A stretch of 64,000 nt of DNA from Calothrix membranacea FACHB-236 (lineage in GTDB: Bacteria > Cyanobacteriota > Cyanobacteriia > Cyanobacteriales > Nostocaceae). Under the pieces are notes generated by a model, which was not told where the DNA came from, searched no databases, and saw only the letters and a list, made by a program, of their open reading frames with translations. The translations under genes and the position numbers were made by a program. The stretch lies in NCBI RefSeq assembly GCF_014696315.1, contig NZ_JACJPX010000004.1, positions 62,001 to 126,000 of the forward strand, written 5' to 3'. Positions 33,404-43,241 of this stretch are shown here, in pieces. How positions within the stretch are numbered: the first letter of the stretch is position 1; each line of letters opens with the position of its first letter.

Positions 33404-34202
33404 AATGTTTAAAACTTTAAATTTTCAAAATTGCTATTTTTTTATGTTTAACTCCAAGATTTATTGAGTATGCTGACTAAATTACTTTACTTTTAATAAT
33501 CAAACTACTCTCAGTCAGGCTATTTAATACTTTGGATAAAGTAATTATCCATTTACAAATAAGTTAACATGAAGCTGAATCAGTAGACTGCAAGGGAGAA
33601 TTTGATTTATTTTTTAATTTTTGAAATATCTAATTACTATGTTAATACCAACAGAACGCACCTTTTACTAAGCTTTTTTGGGGTTACTGCTTCTGCCTAA
33701 CGCACCAGACATAAGGCTGACTTCTTATAGAACAGATGTAATGGTTTTTGATTAATTATCTGGGAGTTTAGTTCCTGGATTCGCGGCTATATTATAACAC
33801 AAATACAGCGCTTTGCCCAGAAAATATTAAGATATTCCTTTAGATATATATCAAGAAATAACAAGCAAAACTCTTGGCAGATATACGATGACTTCTCTTT
33901 TGATAAACCTATAATTGAAGCCTTGTAAATCTAAATTTCCGACAAGTCAGTACATGATTTATAAAAATTAATTTCTCTTAATATAGGGTTTTAATGATTT
34001 GCTAAAAACCTACTGACATTATACTGTCGGCTAAGAGTATATTTAATGCTAATTACTAGGGCGCAAAGCTAAAGATAAAATAACTAGCCTTCAGCGTCTA
34101 CCGTCCATAAAGCCTAAAATATCAGGTTTAAAAATTGGAATTTGCGTAGCCGTAATAGGCATCAATAATCAAGGTGTCAAGCTATAAAGAAAGGTAAATA
34201 AT
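33404..34202. other. Long AT-rich gene-free region
   Basis: About 800 bases, strongly AT-rich, with only short frames. One dispersed piece 'CCTAACGCACCAGACATAAG' is at about 33696. I see no RNA gene, terminator or clean repeat array. It could hold regulatory sequence for the gene at 34203. Confidence 0.45.
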
Positions 34203-34610
34203 ATGTCTTTTGAGCAAATACTACAAAAAAATGTGGTGGCAGATGAAAATCCGTCTCAGGTTATCAGGAAGGATGTAAAGTACGAACAACCTAAACCCAG
34301 TCAAGTAAATATAACCGATGTTGCCATATCTTTAACTCCTCTTGGTTTGCTCATCAGTTGGATAGTTTTCTTTGTAATATTACGAAAAAGTCAGGCAATT
34401 GTAGATAACAAGCGATTTTTTATAATTAATGGGTTAAAAAAAGTTCCTTGTAAAAACTGTAAATTTTATTCAAACAACCATTATCTTAAGTGTGCAGTTA
34501 ATCCTGCTTTAGTAATGACAGAAGAAGCAAAGGAATGTGCTGAATACTTACCTGATAAAAGCAAAGGTTCACATAAAAATATCTTTGGCAGAAATGATGA
34601 TTCTGATTAG
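34203..34610 (+). CDS. Single-TM protein with a cytosolic-type cysteine cluster, unknown function
   Basis: 135 residues. A hydrophilic N-terminus (1-38), one membrane helix ('ISLTPLGLLISWIVFFVILR', about 42-62), then a conserved cysteine pattern: 'VPCKNCKFYSNNHYLKCAV' and 'AKECAEYLPD' (C-x2-C-x9-C and a fourth C). The four cysteines could bind zinc or an Fe-S cluster. I do not recognise the family. ATG at 34203, no strong SD. Confidence 0.65.
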   Translation: MSFEQILQKNVVADENPSQVIRKDVKYEQPKPSQVNITDVAISLTPLGLLISWIVFFVILRKSQAIVDNKRFFIINGLKKVPCKNCKFYSNNHYLKCAVNPALVMTEEAKECAEYLPDKSKGSHKNIFGRNDDSD

Positions 34611-34918
34611 TTCCAGACTTTTCTGAGAAAGACAGTTTTGTAGAAAAGGCGCATTTGGCATTTGTTATTTGGTTATTTTCCCTACCTTGCCCCCAGTCTC
34701 CAGGGCCCTGCCCTATTTCTTGATCATATTTTCCATAAATTTGCAAAATTTATTACTCTCCGCCTAAATTTTTGTGTAACTTTCTGGTATAATTCTCAGA
34801 ACCTCCCGCATCAAAAGCTATAACTTAGCTTTCGCAGTCGTAATTGTTAGCACAAAAAATTTATCCTTTCTAAATTAAGACCCTTTTGCATAAGAGGGTG
34901 ATTTGTCAATTTATACTT
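34611..34918. other. Intergenic region, no gene seen
   Basis: A GC-rich simple stretch ('CCCCCAGTCTCCAGGGCCCTG', about 34690-34712) lies in AT-rich DNA. A TTG-started extension of the next frame begins at 34886 but has no ribosome-binding site. Confidence 0.4.
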
Positions 34919-35116
34919 ATGATTCCTACCCTCATTTTAGCTTGGATCGTATTTGCAATATTGTGGAAAATCGTGAAAACAACCGTCAGGACTGCACTGA
35001 CTGTAGCGGCGATTCTCATCTTATTAAATATAAGTTTTGGTATTACTCCCCAAGATCTTTGGGATATGATAATTAATTTACCGCAAACTCTTTCACAAAT
35101 ACGTAGTGGTAAATAA
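34919..35116 (+). CDS. Small membrane protein, unknown function
   Basis: 65 residues from the ATG at 34919: 'MIPTLILAWIVFAILWKIVK', then 'TTVRTALTVAAILILLNISFG' and a short hydrophilic tail 'ITPQDLWDMIINLPQTLSQI'. It has two hydrophobic segments. Small conserved proteins of this sort occur in cyanobacteria; function not known. Confidence 0.6.
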   Translation: MIPTLILAWIVFAILWKIVKTTVRTALTVAAILILLNISFGITPQDLWDMIINLPQTLSQIRSGK

Positions 35117-35172
35117 AAAATATGAAGGATGAAGTAGCAAAATTTTCAGACTTTATCCTTCACCCTTCTGAC

Positions 35173-35673
35173 TTAGTTATTGTGTAATGCAGAAACTCTT
35201 GCTAATGCATCTTTGACATTTGGAGGTAGCTGACGCATGATTTTACCTCGTTCGCGGTCTAATGCTACTAAAGTTACCTTAGCAGATGCGTATAATTCTT
35301 GCCCATCAGTTGAGGTTATAGCGTAATCCCAATTAATTCGCACACCCGTGACATCAGCCATACGTGTCTTGACTAATACCGCTTTACCTAATTGAATAGA
35401 CCGATGGTAACGCACAGAAAGCTCTACAACTGGTAAATCACAGCCTAAAGCTACTAAATCTACATATTCAATGCCAATAGACCGCAAACATTCCATCCGT
35501 GCTTCTTCCATCCAATTTAGGTATGTACCATGCCAGACAACTCCTGCATAATCGGTGTGGTGGGGTTGGACTCTTACAGGATAGGCAAACCAATTTTCAG
35601 ATGTATAATTTATTGGGCTGTCAATGGCACTAGTTGGTGGTAATTGGGGTTGACTTGGTTGTGCTTGTGACAT
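35173..35673 (-). CDS. Acyl-CoA thioesterase, 4HBT (hotdog) family
   Basis: 166 residues from the ATG at 35671-35673 (MSQAQPSQPQ); an upstream start 17 codons earlier adds an implausible stretch. 'VRVQPHHTDYAGVVWHGTYLNWMEEARMECL' contains the 4-hydroxybenzoyl-CoA thioesterase active-site aspartate (HTDYAGVVWH). 'DLPVVELSVRYHRSIQLGKAV' and 'TKVTLVALDRERGK'-type strands complete the hotdog fold. In cyanobacteria one family member hydrolyses DHNA-CoA for phylloquinone synthesis; this could be it or a general acyl-CoA thioesterase. Confidence 0.82.
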   Translation of the reverse strand: MSQAQPSQPQLPPTSAIDSPINYTSENWFAYPVRVQPHHTDYAGVVWHGTYLNWMEEARMECLRSIGIEYVDLVALGCDLPVVELSVRYHRSIQLGKAVLVKTRMADVTGVRINWDYAITSTDGQELYASAKVTLVALDRERGKIMRQLPPNVKDALARVSALHNN

Positions 35674-35724
35674 CTTTAACTTCTTGAATAGCTTTAAATT
35701 TCCACATTGAATAGCTTGACACAA

Positions 35725-36014
35725 TTATTCAAAACTTGTTCAAGACAACTCTTCTCTATTTTGCTTGAAATACACTAGATAGAACTAAAGTTGCAACATC
35801 ACAACAATTTTTGTAGGTGGCTACTGGCAGATACTTCTTTTAAACCCTGATGATAACTAGTGCTCAACCCCAGTTTATGGCTTCCAGCCAACTCTTTTCT
35901 ATTGTGGAATCAAATGCAATAGTCAGAACTAAAGTTTGAGCATAAATTTCTAGGAAAATGTGTAGAATTTAAAAGTTAAGCATCTACGCTCCCCAAAATC
36001 GGGAGTGTTTTGTT
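35725..36014. promoter_or_regulatory. Leader of the CHAT gene with a terminator-like hairpin at the start codon
   Basis: An 8-bp stem (35986-35993 with 36001-36008; seven-base loop) followed by TTTGTT lies directly before the ATG at 36015. The geometry matches a rho-independent terminator. The usual SD position is occupied by the stem's 3' arm (GGGAG). Attenuation or occlusion of initiation is possible. Confidence 0.5.
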
Positions 36015-38087
36015 ATGCGGTCTTATTTTCAGCGATTTAATTTTTTTGCCTTTTCTATCCTTGTCTTTCTAGTTTCTAGTTGTACAAATCTAGACAATAA
36101 ACAGGTAAATTCAAATGTCAGCCCACAGCAAGACTCAACAGCAACACCTCAGATTTCACCGAAGAATCAGAAAGAATCTGAAATAAAATTGCTAAACGAA
36201 GAGGCTGTTAATATCTCTGAGCAAGGTCAGTTGAGAGAAGCATTGCAGAGATTAGAGAAGGGTTTAGAGATTAGTAGAGACAGAGGAGAACGTTTTTGGG
36301 AAGCTGTAACCTTAAATAATATTGGCAGGATATACCAAAAACAAGCTAACTATTCACAAGCACTCCAGTCCTATCAAGAAGCTTTATTAATTAATAGAGA
36401 ACTTGGCGATCGCGTCCAACTTGGTAAAACCTATAGTAATATCGGTTACTTATTTGATATCCAAAACCAACCAGAGTTAGCAATTTTTTTCTACAAACAT
36501 TGTTTGATTAATCGCGAAATTGCGCGCTTAAATCCAGCAGTCCTTTCGGCACCACAGCCAGATGCATATAACGTTACAGTTGCCCAAACATATCGGATTT
36601 TGGGCGAAAAACTCCTGAAGCAAGGACGTGTGGTAGAAGCACAACGAAGTATGGATCTGCTAAAAGTTGAAGAACTGGAGGGATTTCTGCAAAATGTCCC
36701 AGGTAATCAACGCACTGCTAAAGGTATTGAGATCGCCCCACAAGAAAAAGAAATTAAACAAAAATTAGAAGAAACTGGGAATAATGCCGTAGAACTGGGT
36801 AAGGAGTTAACCACACTCCGTAAAATTGCACCCGAAAAGCGATCGCCTGAACAGAAACAGCGGATCGAGCAGTTGGTATTAAGCCAGCAGCAACTTTTAG
36901 AGCAATTTAACAGTTTTATTGCCAGTCCTGCAGTTAAGGCGCAGTTGCAAAAACTTAGCGTGACTGCAAAGGGACAAAATTTGGATTTGGCAAGTATCAA
37001 CGAACTCCGAGATAATTTGGCACGATTACCGCAAAAATCAATCCTGATCTATCCTTTGGTTTTGCAAGATAGCTTGGAATTGGTCGTTATTAGCCCAGAA
37101 TCTGTGCCAATTCATCGGAAAGTTGCGGTGACACGCGCACAGCTAAACCAGACAATTGAAAACTTCCGCCGAGAACTACAAACTCCCCAGCGCAACGAAG
37201 TTACAAAACCTGCAACTCAGTTATATAACTGGCTGATCAAACCCATAGAAAATGAAATTAAAACTTCAGGCGCAACCAATTTGATGTATGCACCTGACGA
37301 TCAGTTACGTTATATTCCTCTGGGCGCTTTATATGATGGCAAACAATGGCTGGTGGAACGCTTCAGTGTTAATTACATCACTGCTGCTAGTCTAACGAAC
37401 TTTAATACTCCACCAGCATCTAGTTTGCGGGTTTTAGCTGGCGCTTTTACTAAGGGTAACTATCAAGTTCAGGTGGGTAATCAAAGGCTAGCTTTTTCTG
37501 GCTTACCATTTGCTGGACAAGAAGTGGAAGGTTTAGCAGCCACAATTCCAGGGACACAAAAACTGATTGATGAAGCTTTCAGTCCCAAGGCGACTATACC
37601 CCAAATGGATGATTATTCCATTGTTCATTTCGCCACCCATGCAGCTTTTGTGGTCGGTAAACCAGAGGATTCATTTATCTTATTTGGCAATGGCGATCGC
37701 GTGAACCTTAGAGATGTAGCCACCTGGTCTTTAACCAATGTAGATTTGGTAGTCTTAAGCGCCTGCGAAACAGGTTTGGGAGGTAAGTTAGGTAATGGTG
37801 AGGAGATTTTAGGGTTTGGCTACCAGATGCAAAAAATCGGCGCTAGAGCAACTATTGCTTCCTTATGGTCTGTGGATGACGGTGGTACTCAAGCATTGAT
37901 GAGCGCTTTTTATACCCTGTTATCCCCAGGTAAGTTGTCAAAATCTGAAGCCCTTAGACAAGCCCAAATTGCATTAATTGATGCGGACTCTAAGGTAAAA
38001 AATAAAAATGTTCCTATAGCTACAGGTAGTGGTTTGAGTCACCCTTACTATTGGGCACCCTTCATTTTAATTGGCAACGGGTTGTAA
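36015..38087 (+). CDS. TPR-CHAT lipoprotein (caspase-like protease)
   Basis: 690 residues. The lipoprotein signal 'FFAFSILVFLVSSCTN' is followed by TPR repeats (about 55-160, 'AVTLNNIGRIYQKQANYSQALQSY'), a helical middle, and a C-terminal CHAT domain (about 385-690). The catalytic pair is H in 'YSIVHFATHAAF' and C in 'VVLSACETGLGG'. 'APDDQLRYIPLGALYDG' and 'HPYYWAPFILIGNGL' are family hallmarks. CHAT proteases are caspase relatives. Export as a lipoprotein places it outside the cytoplasm, unlike the CHAT protein at 47329. Its substrate is unknown. Confidence 0.88.
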   Translation: MRSYFQRFNFFAFSILVFLVSSCTNLDNKQVNSNVSPQQDSTATPQISPKNQKESEIKLLNEEAVNISEQGQLREALQRLEKGLEISRDRGERFWEAVTLNNIGRIYQKQANYSQALQSYQEALLINRELGDRVQLGKTYSNIGYLFDIQNQPELAIFFYKHCLINREIARLNPAVLSAPQPDAYNVTVAQTYRILGEKLLKQGRVVEAQRSMDLLKVEELEGFLQNVPGNQRTAKGIEIAPQEKEIKQKLEETGNNAVELGKELTTLRKIAPEKRSPEQKQRIEQLVLSQQQLLEQFNSFIASPAVKAQLQKLSVTAKGQNLDLASINELRDNLARLPQKSILIYPLVLQDSLELVVISPESVPIHRKVAVTRAQLNQTIENFRRELQTPQRNEVTKPATQLYNWLIKPIENEIKTSGATNLMYAPDDQLRYIPLGALYDGKQWLVERFSVNYITAASLTNFNTPPASSLRVLAGAFTKGNYQVQVGNQRLAFSGLPFAGQEVEGLAATIPGTQKLIDEAFSPKATIPQMDDYSIVHFATHAAFVVGKPEDSFILFGNGDRVNLRDVATWSLTNVDLVVLSACETGLGGKLGNGEEILGFGYQMQKIGARATIASLWSVDDGGTQALMSAFYTLLSPGKLSKSEALRQAQIALIDADSKVKNKNVPIATGSGLSHPYYWAPFILIGNGL

Positions 38088-38258
38088 TAACTTCCAGCTT
38101 TTCTTAAGTCTGTGGCTGATATGTAGAAATAAAACAATCAATTAACGGTAATAGTGAATGGGTAATGAATGGGCAAAAATTACCCAAAATTACCAATTCC
38201 CAATTACCAGATAGTGCTTGACGCTTTTTTGTAAATAACCCATTAGACCCAAGAATCC

Positions 38259-38603
38259 TTAAAACTTCTTGACTAGGGTTTTATTGCCTGTAGAGACTGT
38301 TCCAGATTGCTTGACAATATTAGCAAGTTCCTGTAGTTGGTTAATTGCCTCTGCACCTTCTAATTTCATCAGTTCACGATCATCCCGCATTTCTGTCCAA
38401 GTAATCCCATAGTCAGATACCAAAAACCGAATTAGGTGATTATCTCCCAAGCTGACCATAAATGAAGCACTATTCATTTGGTCACCACAGGTATAACAGG
38501 AAGCAGGATATCCACGTCGCTCCAGTACAATTGCTAAGGCTTGTAGGTTCATTACCAAGTCTTGAACGAATTGTCTATGTTGATGCGCTAGTCTTAGAAA
38601 CAC
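38259..38603 (-). CDS. Conserved cyanobacterial protein (DUF1815-like)
   Basis: 114 residues with a GTG start (38601-38603) preceded by a strong SD (GGAGGA on the minus strand). 'MFLRLAHQHRQFVQDLVMNL', 'RRGYPASCYTCGDQMNSASF', 'DNHLIRFLVSDYGITWTEMR' are highly conserved in heterocystous and other cyanobacteria; I recall the family as DUF1815. A CxxC ('CYTCGD') may bind metal or be redox active. Function is not established. Confidence 0.72.
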   Translation of the reverse strand: MFLRLAHQHRQFVQDLVMNLQALAIVLERRGYPASCYTCGDQMNSASFMVSLGDNHLIRFLVSDYGITWTEMRDDRELMKLEGAEAINQLQELANIVKQSGTVSTGNKTLVKKF

Positions 38604-39561
38604 TTTTTTCCTCCAGACACCACGGTCGTTTGAGTTCTTTTATATTTTCTTTAGATTTTCTCTTCCTCTGGTATTGTAAACTATCCATTACAATAACCAG
38701 CAATTTACGTAGTCTATTTATTGACTATCTTGCTTAGGGTAGTAGATAACGGTTTTTCATGCCGTATCAAAGTATTCAGTTTGAGAAGTCAAAATATCTG
38801 ACAGAATAGGTAAACTTAAGATTGTCTTTATGTGCTTCTGTAAGCCCAGATGCTTACGAGAAACGATCCGATTTAAGAGTAACTCAAATTTGCAACTAGT
38901 CAACCATATAAAAGATACATATTGTATCTCTATCTGCCAGAATAGCTAATCCATTACTAGTAAAGGCTTTCAGGCAGTTTTTTGTAGCCTCAATGTCAAA
39001 TACTGGTTTAATTAACCTGTTTATTCTCTAACATCTGCTTGGTATTGCCCCGGATTTGGTAAGCAGAGTCACATTTTTTTACATATCTAACTTTTGGCAG
39101 ATGACTGTATAACTTTGAAACTAGCAATTTCAGAGGCAAGCTAATCTAGAGTGATTTTTTATACTTAGTATTGCGTTAGCTAGATGCCAAATCTAAAACC
39201 CAAAATAGTTGATTTAATACTGAGGATAACTAAACTCAGGAGATTTATGTTGCCATTTAGGCAAGATTTTGAGAACTTTTGACATCATAGCGAAATGTTG
39301 TCTAAGCTACGGAAAATCTTTTGGAGATAACAATCAAATGTTACATAACATACAAAAAAATTCACGTTTGAGCGTAAGAATGCGGTCAAGCTGCCATATT
39401 CGACCTCTTTTCTATAGACATAAGTTAGGGGCACAGGATTATTGTGCCCCTTTAAAAATTGAAATTAACTCTGTCAGAAAAATAGTGGTGAGTGCTGAGT
39501 TGGAGAGACGCGATGAATCGCGTCTGTACAAGAGTCAAATTATTTGTACCTTATTCTAATT
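38604..39561. other. Gene-poor region with two hairpins
   Basis: About 950 bases without a convincing gene. A perfect 9-bp hairpin (AGGGGCACA, 39427-39435, with 39443-39451) followed by TTTAAAAA looks like a terminator on the plus strand, although nothing clear is transcribed toward it; a short frame from 39338 (GGAG upstream) runs through it. A second palindrome with 9-bp arms, AGACGCGAT...ATCGCGTCT, is at 39506-39525 and is a dispersed type. Confidence 0.5.
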
Positions 39562-39606
39562 TCCCAATCCCCATTACCCCTTATCCCCAGAGGGGCCCCC
39601 GAGTTC
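39562..39606. repeat. Composite repeat copy, inverted relative to one inside the ABC gene
   Basis: Reads CCCAATCCCCATTACCCC, then TTATCCCCAGAGGGG and CCCCCGAGTTCCCC. The reverse complement recurs at 54683-54731 inside a coding region, with one base shifted between G and C runs. It overlaps the 3' flank of the DUF2839 gene. Confidence 0.85.
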
Positions 39607-39613
39607 CCCAATC

Positions 39614-39829
39614 TTAATAAACTACTTGCCACCAACCAAAAGCGGGGCCAATAAAACGGATGGTAATCCAAGCAGCAACCATCACGCCAATACCTATCCA
39701 GGCTCCGCGAGTAGTCCAACTGACAAATAGTTCAGCTTGAGTTTTGGTAATAGGAACCCAGGGGAAGATGCGAGTATCTTCACCGTATTTTTCTCCCAGT
39801 GTGGTTTTGCGACGCTTTGCTTCACCCAT
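39614..39829 (-). CDS. DUF2839 family small membrane protein
   Basis: 71 residues from the ATG at 39827-39829: 'MGEAKRRKTTLGEKYGED', then 'TKTQAELFVSWTTRGAWIGIG' and 'WITIRFIGPAFGWWQV'. This matches DUF2839, a short cyanobacterium/plastid-lineage family with one or two membrane segments and no known function. The three extra upstream codons in the frame (MLI) are not needed. Confidence 0.83.
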   Translation of the reverse strand: MGEAKRRKTTLGEKYGEDTRIFPWVPITKTQAELFVSWTTRGAWIGIGVMVAAWITIRFIGPAFGWWQVVY

Positions 39830-40004
39830 AATCAGCAATTTAAATTCTCAATTCATTTATGTTCTAAGTGTAGATTGGCATTGATTCCAAATGAATCCCA
39901 TCTCCAGTGCCAATGAAATTGTGGCAGTCAATTGAAGCATGGAATGCCGCAATAAGCTGATAATAACGTTTACTGTGCAGCGCTCGCACTCTGGTTGACA
40001 AAAG

Positions 40005-40050
40005 TAAATAGTCAACAGTCAACAGTCAACAGTCAATAGTCAACAGTCAT
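40005..40050. repeat. Heptamer tandem repeat (GTCAACA)n
   Basis: Five to six tandem GTCAACA copies between the DUF2839 gene and the 3' end of the helicase-like gene. It is the complement-type of the GACTGTT array at 19143. Confidence 0.88.
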
Positions 40051-40052
40051 TT

Positions 40053-41630
40053 CTAAGCAGAATTTTCGGCGTTGGGATGGGAGAACAGACTGGGATCGAG
40101 GTAGTTAATTCGCGCCAAAGGGCTAAGAGATGCGAGAATTTGTGCGCCGTAGCTGCGATTGACGACACGTCCATCAAGTAAAGCGACAATGCCTTGACTT
40201 TCGCGCACTGGTGCAACTGCGCGTTGCAATTCATTTAAGGCTGTGGGCAATAAATATAAACGGAACCAATCTTGATGCGATCGCTTATAGTGAGCTACCC
40301 TACCAGCCACCAGGGGATTTTCTAAAGATGGCAAGGGCAAAGTCGCAATAATTAACAAATTGGGCGCGGGTAAAACGCCTTGATGTTCTCGCCAAAATTC
40401 CCAACCGCTAATTAAAATCCCGTTTTCATCCAAGCAAGTTTTTTCTACTTGCACCCGCGAACCAAACTCAGAAGCAAGAATTGCTCCAACTTGCGCCTTT
40501 AGTGGTACATCTCCAACTAATACAACTGTTAATCCTGATGCAGTCGCACTGAGACACAACAGCGTCCGTACTTTATGAATAAACGCCGCTTGAAATTCTG
40601 GCGTGTTTGGGAGAGGTAACTTATAGGGTACATACAGTTGAATAGCTTCTGTTTGGCTATCCACTGAGAACTTTAGACAAGTGACATCCTCTAATCCCAA
40701 ACGCTGACGGAACAAAGGAGCCTCTGTTTCTGGTTCTAAGGCACTACCAATGAACACTACAGGTTGTCGCCGCCAAATGGGTGAAACTATTTTTCCTAAT
40801 TCAATCGGCGCGCAATGTAAGGAAAATGAACCTTGACGACGGGCGATTGTTGCCCAGAGGAGGGGGGGAGGTGGAACGGTGGGAGATTGAGGGGATAAAG
40901 GAGAGAATTTTTCGTTGATGTCTTGGAAGTAGTGCCAGAAATTTTTCCAAGTGTTGGGTAGTTGAGTGCTATCCAAAGCTGAATATAGACGCTGCAAAAT
41001 CTCTACTTCTAGTTGAGAAATCAGATAACACTCGTAAGGATTAGCTGGGTGCTGGAAAAATTCTTTCGTCAATTGCGATCGCGCCGAACGAATTAAGTCC
41101 GCTTGTTCTGGACAAGCAAGCATCAGCTCATCCCAGTCGTGGGGTTGAATAGTTTGGGTAAGCTGATGGCGTACCCAATCTTCTAAATCATCAACTCCAT
41201 CAATAATTGTGGGAATCCCTTCAGGGAAATGTGGCACATTTTTTATCTGTCTGCTTAACCAAGCTGCTGGGGTAGTTAGCAGTATCCCTTGGAACTCAGA
41301 ACCAGGCCAATCGTCACCAGTTCTAATTGATTTTTTAGCTTGCAGCCACTCTTGTAGCCGCGGAATTTCAACTTTTAACAAGCGTTGTTGCACGGATTCC
41401 GGAGCCACAATAATTACAGGGCCATGCCACATCAATGCCGATGCTATAAAACTAGTGCGATATCTTCCCTGATAACCGCTAACAGCCCCGACTTGAATTA
41501 AGGCGCTACGTCCCAACCGTAAGGCGCGCGCTACCAACCTTGCCATCGTCAAATGATGGGGCCAGGAAGGGAACCCCGCCTGCGATCGCAGGAAGTTATG
41601 TAATGACAAATGAACTTCTGCCTCTATCAC
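40053..41630 (-). CDS. Degenerate DinG/XPD-like helicase (probable pseudoenzyme)
   Basis: 525 residues with a GTG start. The overall plan is that of DinG-type helicases: 'WPHHLTMARLVARALRLGRS', the motif I position 'VGAVSGYQGRYRTS' (47-60), a motif II position 'IPTIIDGVDDLEDWV', and a C-terminal 'ELQRAVAPVRESQGIVALLD' then 'GRVVNRSYGAQILASL'. The key residues are lost: the P-loop lysine is absent, DEAH reads DGVD, and the Q-x2-G-R-x-I-R of motif VI reads RAVAPVRES. ATP hydrolysis therefore seems unlikely. A related form seems conserved in cyanobacteria, suggesting a structural or regulatory role rather than decay, since the frame is intact. Confidence 0.7.
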   Translation of the reverse strand: MIEAEVHLSLHNFLRSQAGFPSWPHHLTMARLVARALRLGRSALIQVGAVSGYQGRYRTSFIASALMWHGPVIIVAPESVQQRLLKVEIPRLQEWLQAKKSIRTGDDWPGSEFQGILLTTPAAWLSRQIKNVPHFPEGIPTIIDGVDDLEDWVRHQLTQTIQPHDWDELMLACPEQADLIRSARSQLTKEFFQHPANPYECYLISQLEVEILQRLYSALDSTQLPNTWKNFWHYFQDINEKFSPLSPQSPTVPPPPLLWATIARRQGSFSLHCAPIELGKIVSPIWRRQPVVFIGSALEPETEAPLFRQRLGLEDVTCLKFSVDSQTEAIQLYVPYKLPLPNTPEFQAAFIHKVRTLLCLSATASGLTVVLVGDVPLKAQVGAILASEFGSRVQVEKTCLDENGILISGWEFWREHQGVLPAPNLLIIATLPLPSLENPLVAGRVAHYKRSHQDWFRLYLLPTALNELQRAVAPVRESQGIVALLDGRVVNRSYGAQILASLSPLARINYLDPSLFSHPNAENSA

Positions 41631-41756
41631 ACGCTTTTAATCCCATTAAAATATGATTTTTACTTCCAATTGCCCCATTTCTATTATCTTGGCATTAGCC
41701 ATCAGTCACTAGTTATTTTGTAGTCAACAATGACCAATCACCTATTTCCCTAAATT

Positions 41757-42719
41757 ATGCCAACTTACACAGGAATTTCCAGCGAAGCCTTTAGGCATCC
41801 ACTGGATCGCCAAGCCGAGCAAGCTTTACGTAATTTGCCGGGATTTGATTTAATCGCCCGTAAGTTTGTGGAATTTATCTATGAACGCCCACAATTAGTT
41901 TATTTAATGGGTAACACCATCCAAGTTGGGCCACGTCAATACTCCACTATTTACCAGATGTTCCGCGAATGTGTGCGAGATTTGGATATCTATCCGGAAC
42001 CTGCACTGTTTGTCTTGCAAAACCCCCAAGCTAATAGCTATGCGTTGGGGCAAGAGAATCCTTACATAGTCATAAATACAGGGATACTGGACTTACTAGA
42101 CGAAGTCGAAATTCGGGCGGTGCTAGCCCATGAACTGGGGCATATTAAATGTGGTCATACTATTTTAATTCAAATGGCGATGTGGGCGATGAGTGCTGCT
42201 TCGGCCTTAGGAGAGTTAACCTTTGGGCTCGGAAGTTTTGTTACTCAAGCCTTAATTTACGCCTTTTTTGAATGGCGGCGCAAAGCAGAGTTATCAGCGG
42301 ATCGTGCGGCGCTGTTGCTAATGGATGACTTAAATCCTGTAATGTCTTCGATGATGAAAATTTCTGGTGGTAGTATCAAATATGCCCACGAATGTAATTT
42401 ACAAGAATTCATCCGCCAGTCAGAAAGTTACAAAGCATTAGACTCAGATGGATTGAATCAAGTGTACAAATTTTTGTTGTATAACGGCGCTCAAGGCATG
42501 ATGCTAACTCATCCTTTTGCTGTAGAGCGTATACACTATTTACGTGAGTGGGCAGTATCAGAAGAATATCAGCAAATTCGCCAAGGAAACTATCAGCGAT
42601 CGCCTGCTTCGGGAGCAGTAAATGTTACCTCCGAATCTTCCGGAACTGATGCAGAAAATTTGCGCCGTCAAATTGAAGAATTGCAACAGGAAATTAACAG
42701 AATTAAACGGTCTGAGTGA
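41757..42719 (+). CDS. M48-family zinc metalloprotease
   Basis: 320 residues. The zinc motif 'VLAHELGHIKCGH' contains HExxH, and the third ligand is the glutamate in 'RRKAELSADRAALLL'. 'NPYIVINTGILDLL' is the usual strand before it. Two hydrophobic stretches ('MWAMSAASALGELTFGLGSF') resemble the membrane-associated part of HtpX/Ste24 relatives, but no N-terminal helices are present. The C-terminus ends in a coiled coil ('ENLRRQIEELQQEINRIKR'). Probably a membrane-associated protein quality-control protease. Confidence 0.88.
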   Translation: MPTYTGISSEAFRHPLDRQAEQALRNLPGFDLIARKFVEFIYERPQLVYLMGNTIQVGPRQYSTIYQMFRECVRDLDIYPEPALFVLQNPQANSYALGQENPYIVINTGILDLLDEVEIRAVLAHELGHIKCGHTILIQMAMWAMSAASALGELTFGLGSFVTQALIYAFFEWRRKAELSADRAALLLMDDLNPVMSSMMKISGGSIKYAHECNLQEFIRQSESYKALDSDGLNQVYKFLLYNGAQGMMLTHPFAVERIHYLREWAVSEEYQQIRQGNYQRSPASGAVNVTSESSGTDAENLRRQIEELQQEINRIKRSE

Positions 42720-43241
42720 TATTTACTACTGAGTAATTTTTGCTGTGGTACGTTAGCTAAATAACGTACCACTTAATATTTTTAGATTCTCTAGTCTGAT
42801 CTAATATCAATTTGAAGTATCATGTAGCGTGCGTTACGGCTTATGCCTAACGCACAAGTTTGATCAGGGGTGTTAAGATACCCATCTCACAAGAAACTTA
42901 TAAAACAATACAGTTTAGATAAGCTCATTCGTGATTGATTTGTCAGTTGTGTAAACAGCTAGCAGAATTGGGGGATTCTCCCCCAAACCCCCGATTGGGT
43001 GACGGTTGCGTCCCCCAAACCCCCTCCAAAATTATTGTTCAGTTTTTTGTTGGGTAACTAGTTTTACTGAAATGTATTGACTTATAAAATTTAATTTGCT
43101 ATGTAGATTTGTTTAAAATTACAAATTACGAATTACGAATTATTTTTGATCCCCTTTTCCCATAAGATGAATACAAGTAGTCAATATTTAATAAATAAAT
43201 CATTGAGAATTGTCTAAACACTTGAGTTGGGAATATAAAAT
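42720..43241. other. Intergenic region with dispersed repeats
   Basis: The 'GCGTTACGG..CCTAACGCA' inverted repeat is at 42823-42861, and a CCCCCAAACCCCC/GGGGGATTCTCCCCC block at 42968-43032. The rest is AT-rich with no gene. Confidence 0.6.

Noticed and set aside
33404-34202. Possible RNA gene in the 800-base AT-rich gap
   Set aside because: I looked for tmRNA, SRP RNA, RNase P RNA, 6S-like and riboswitch landmarks and saw none.
39269-39559. 96-codon frame (or shorter from 39338) as a gene
   Set aside because: It runs through a perfect terminator-like hairpin and a dispersed palindrome, and has no recognisable protein features. A weak GGAG before 39338 was not enough.
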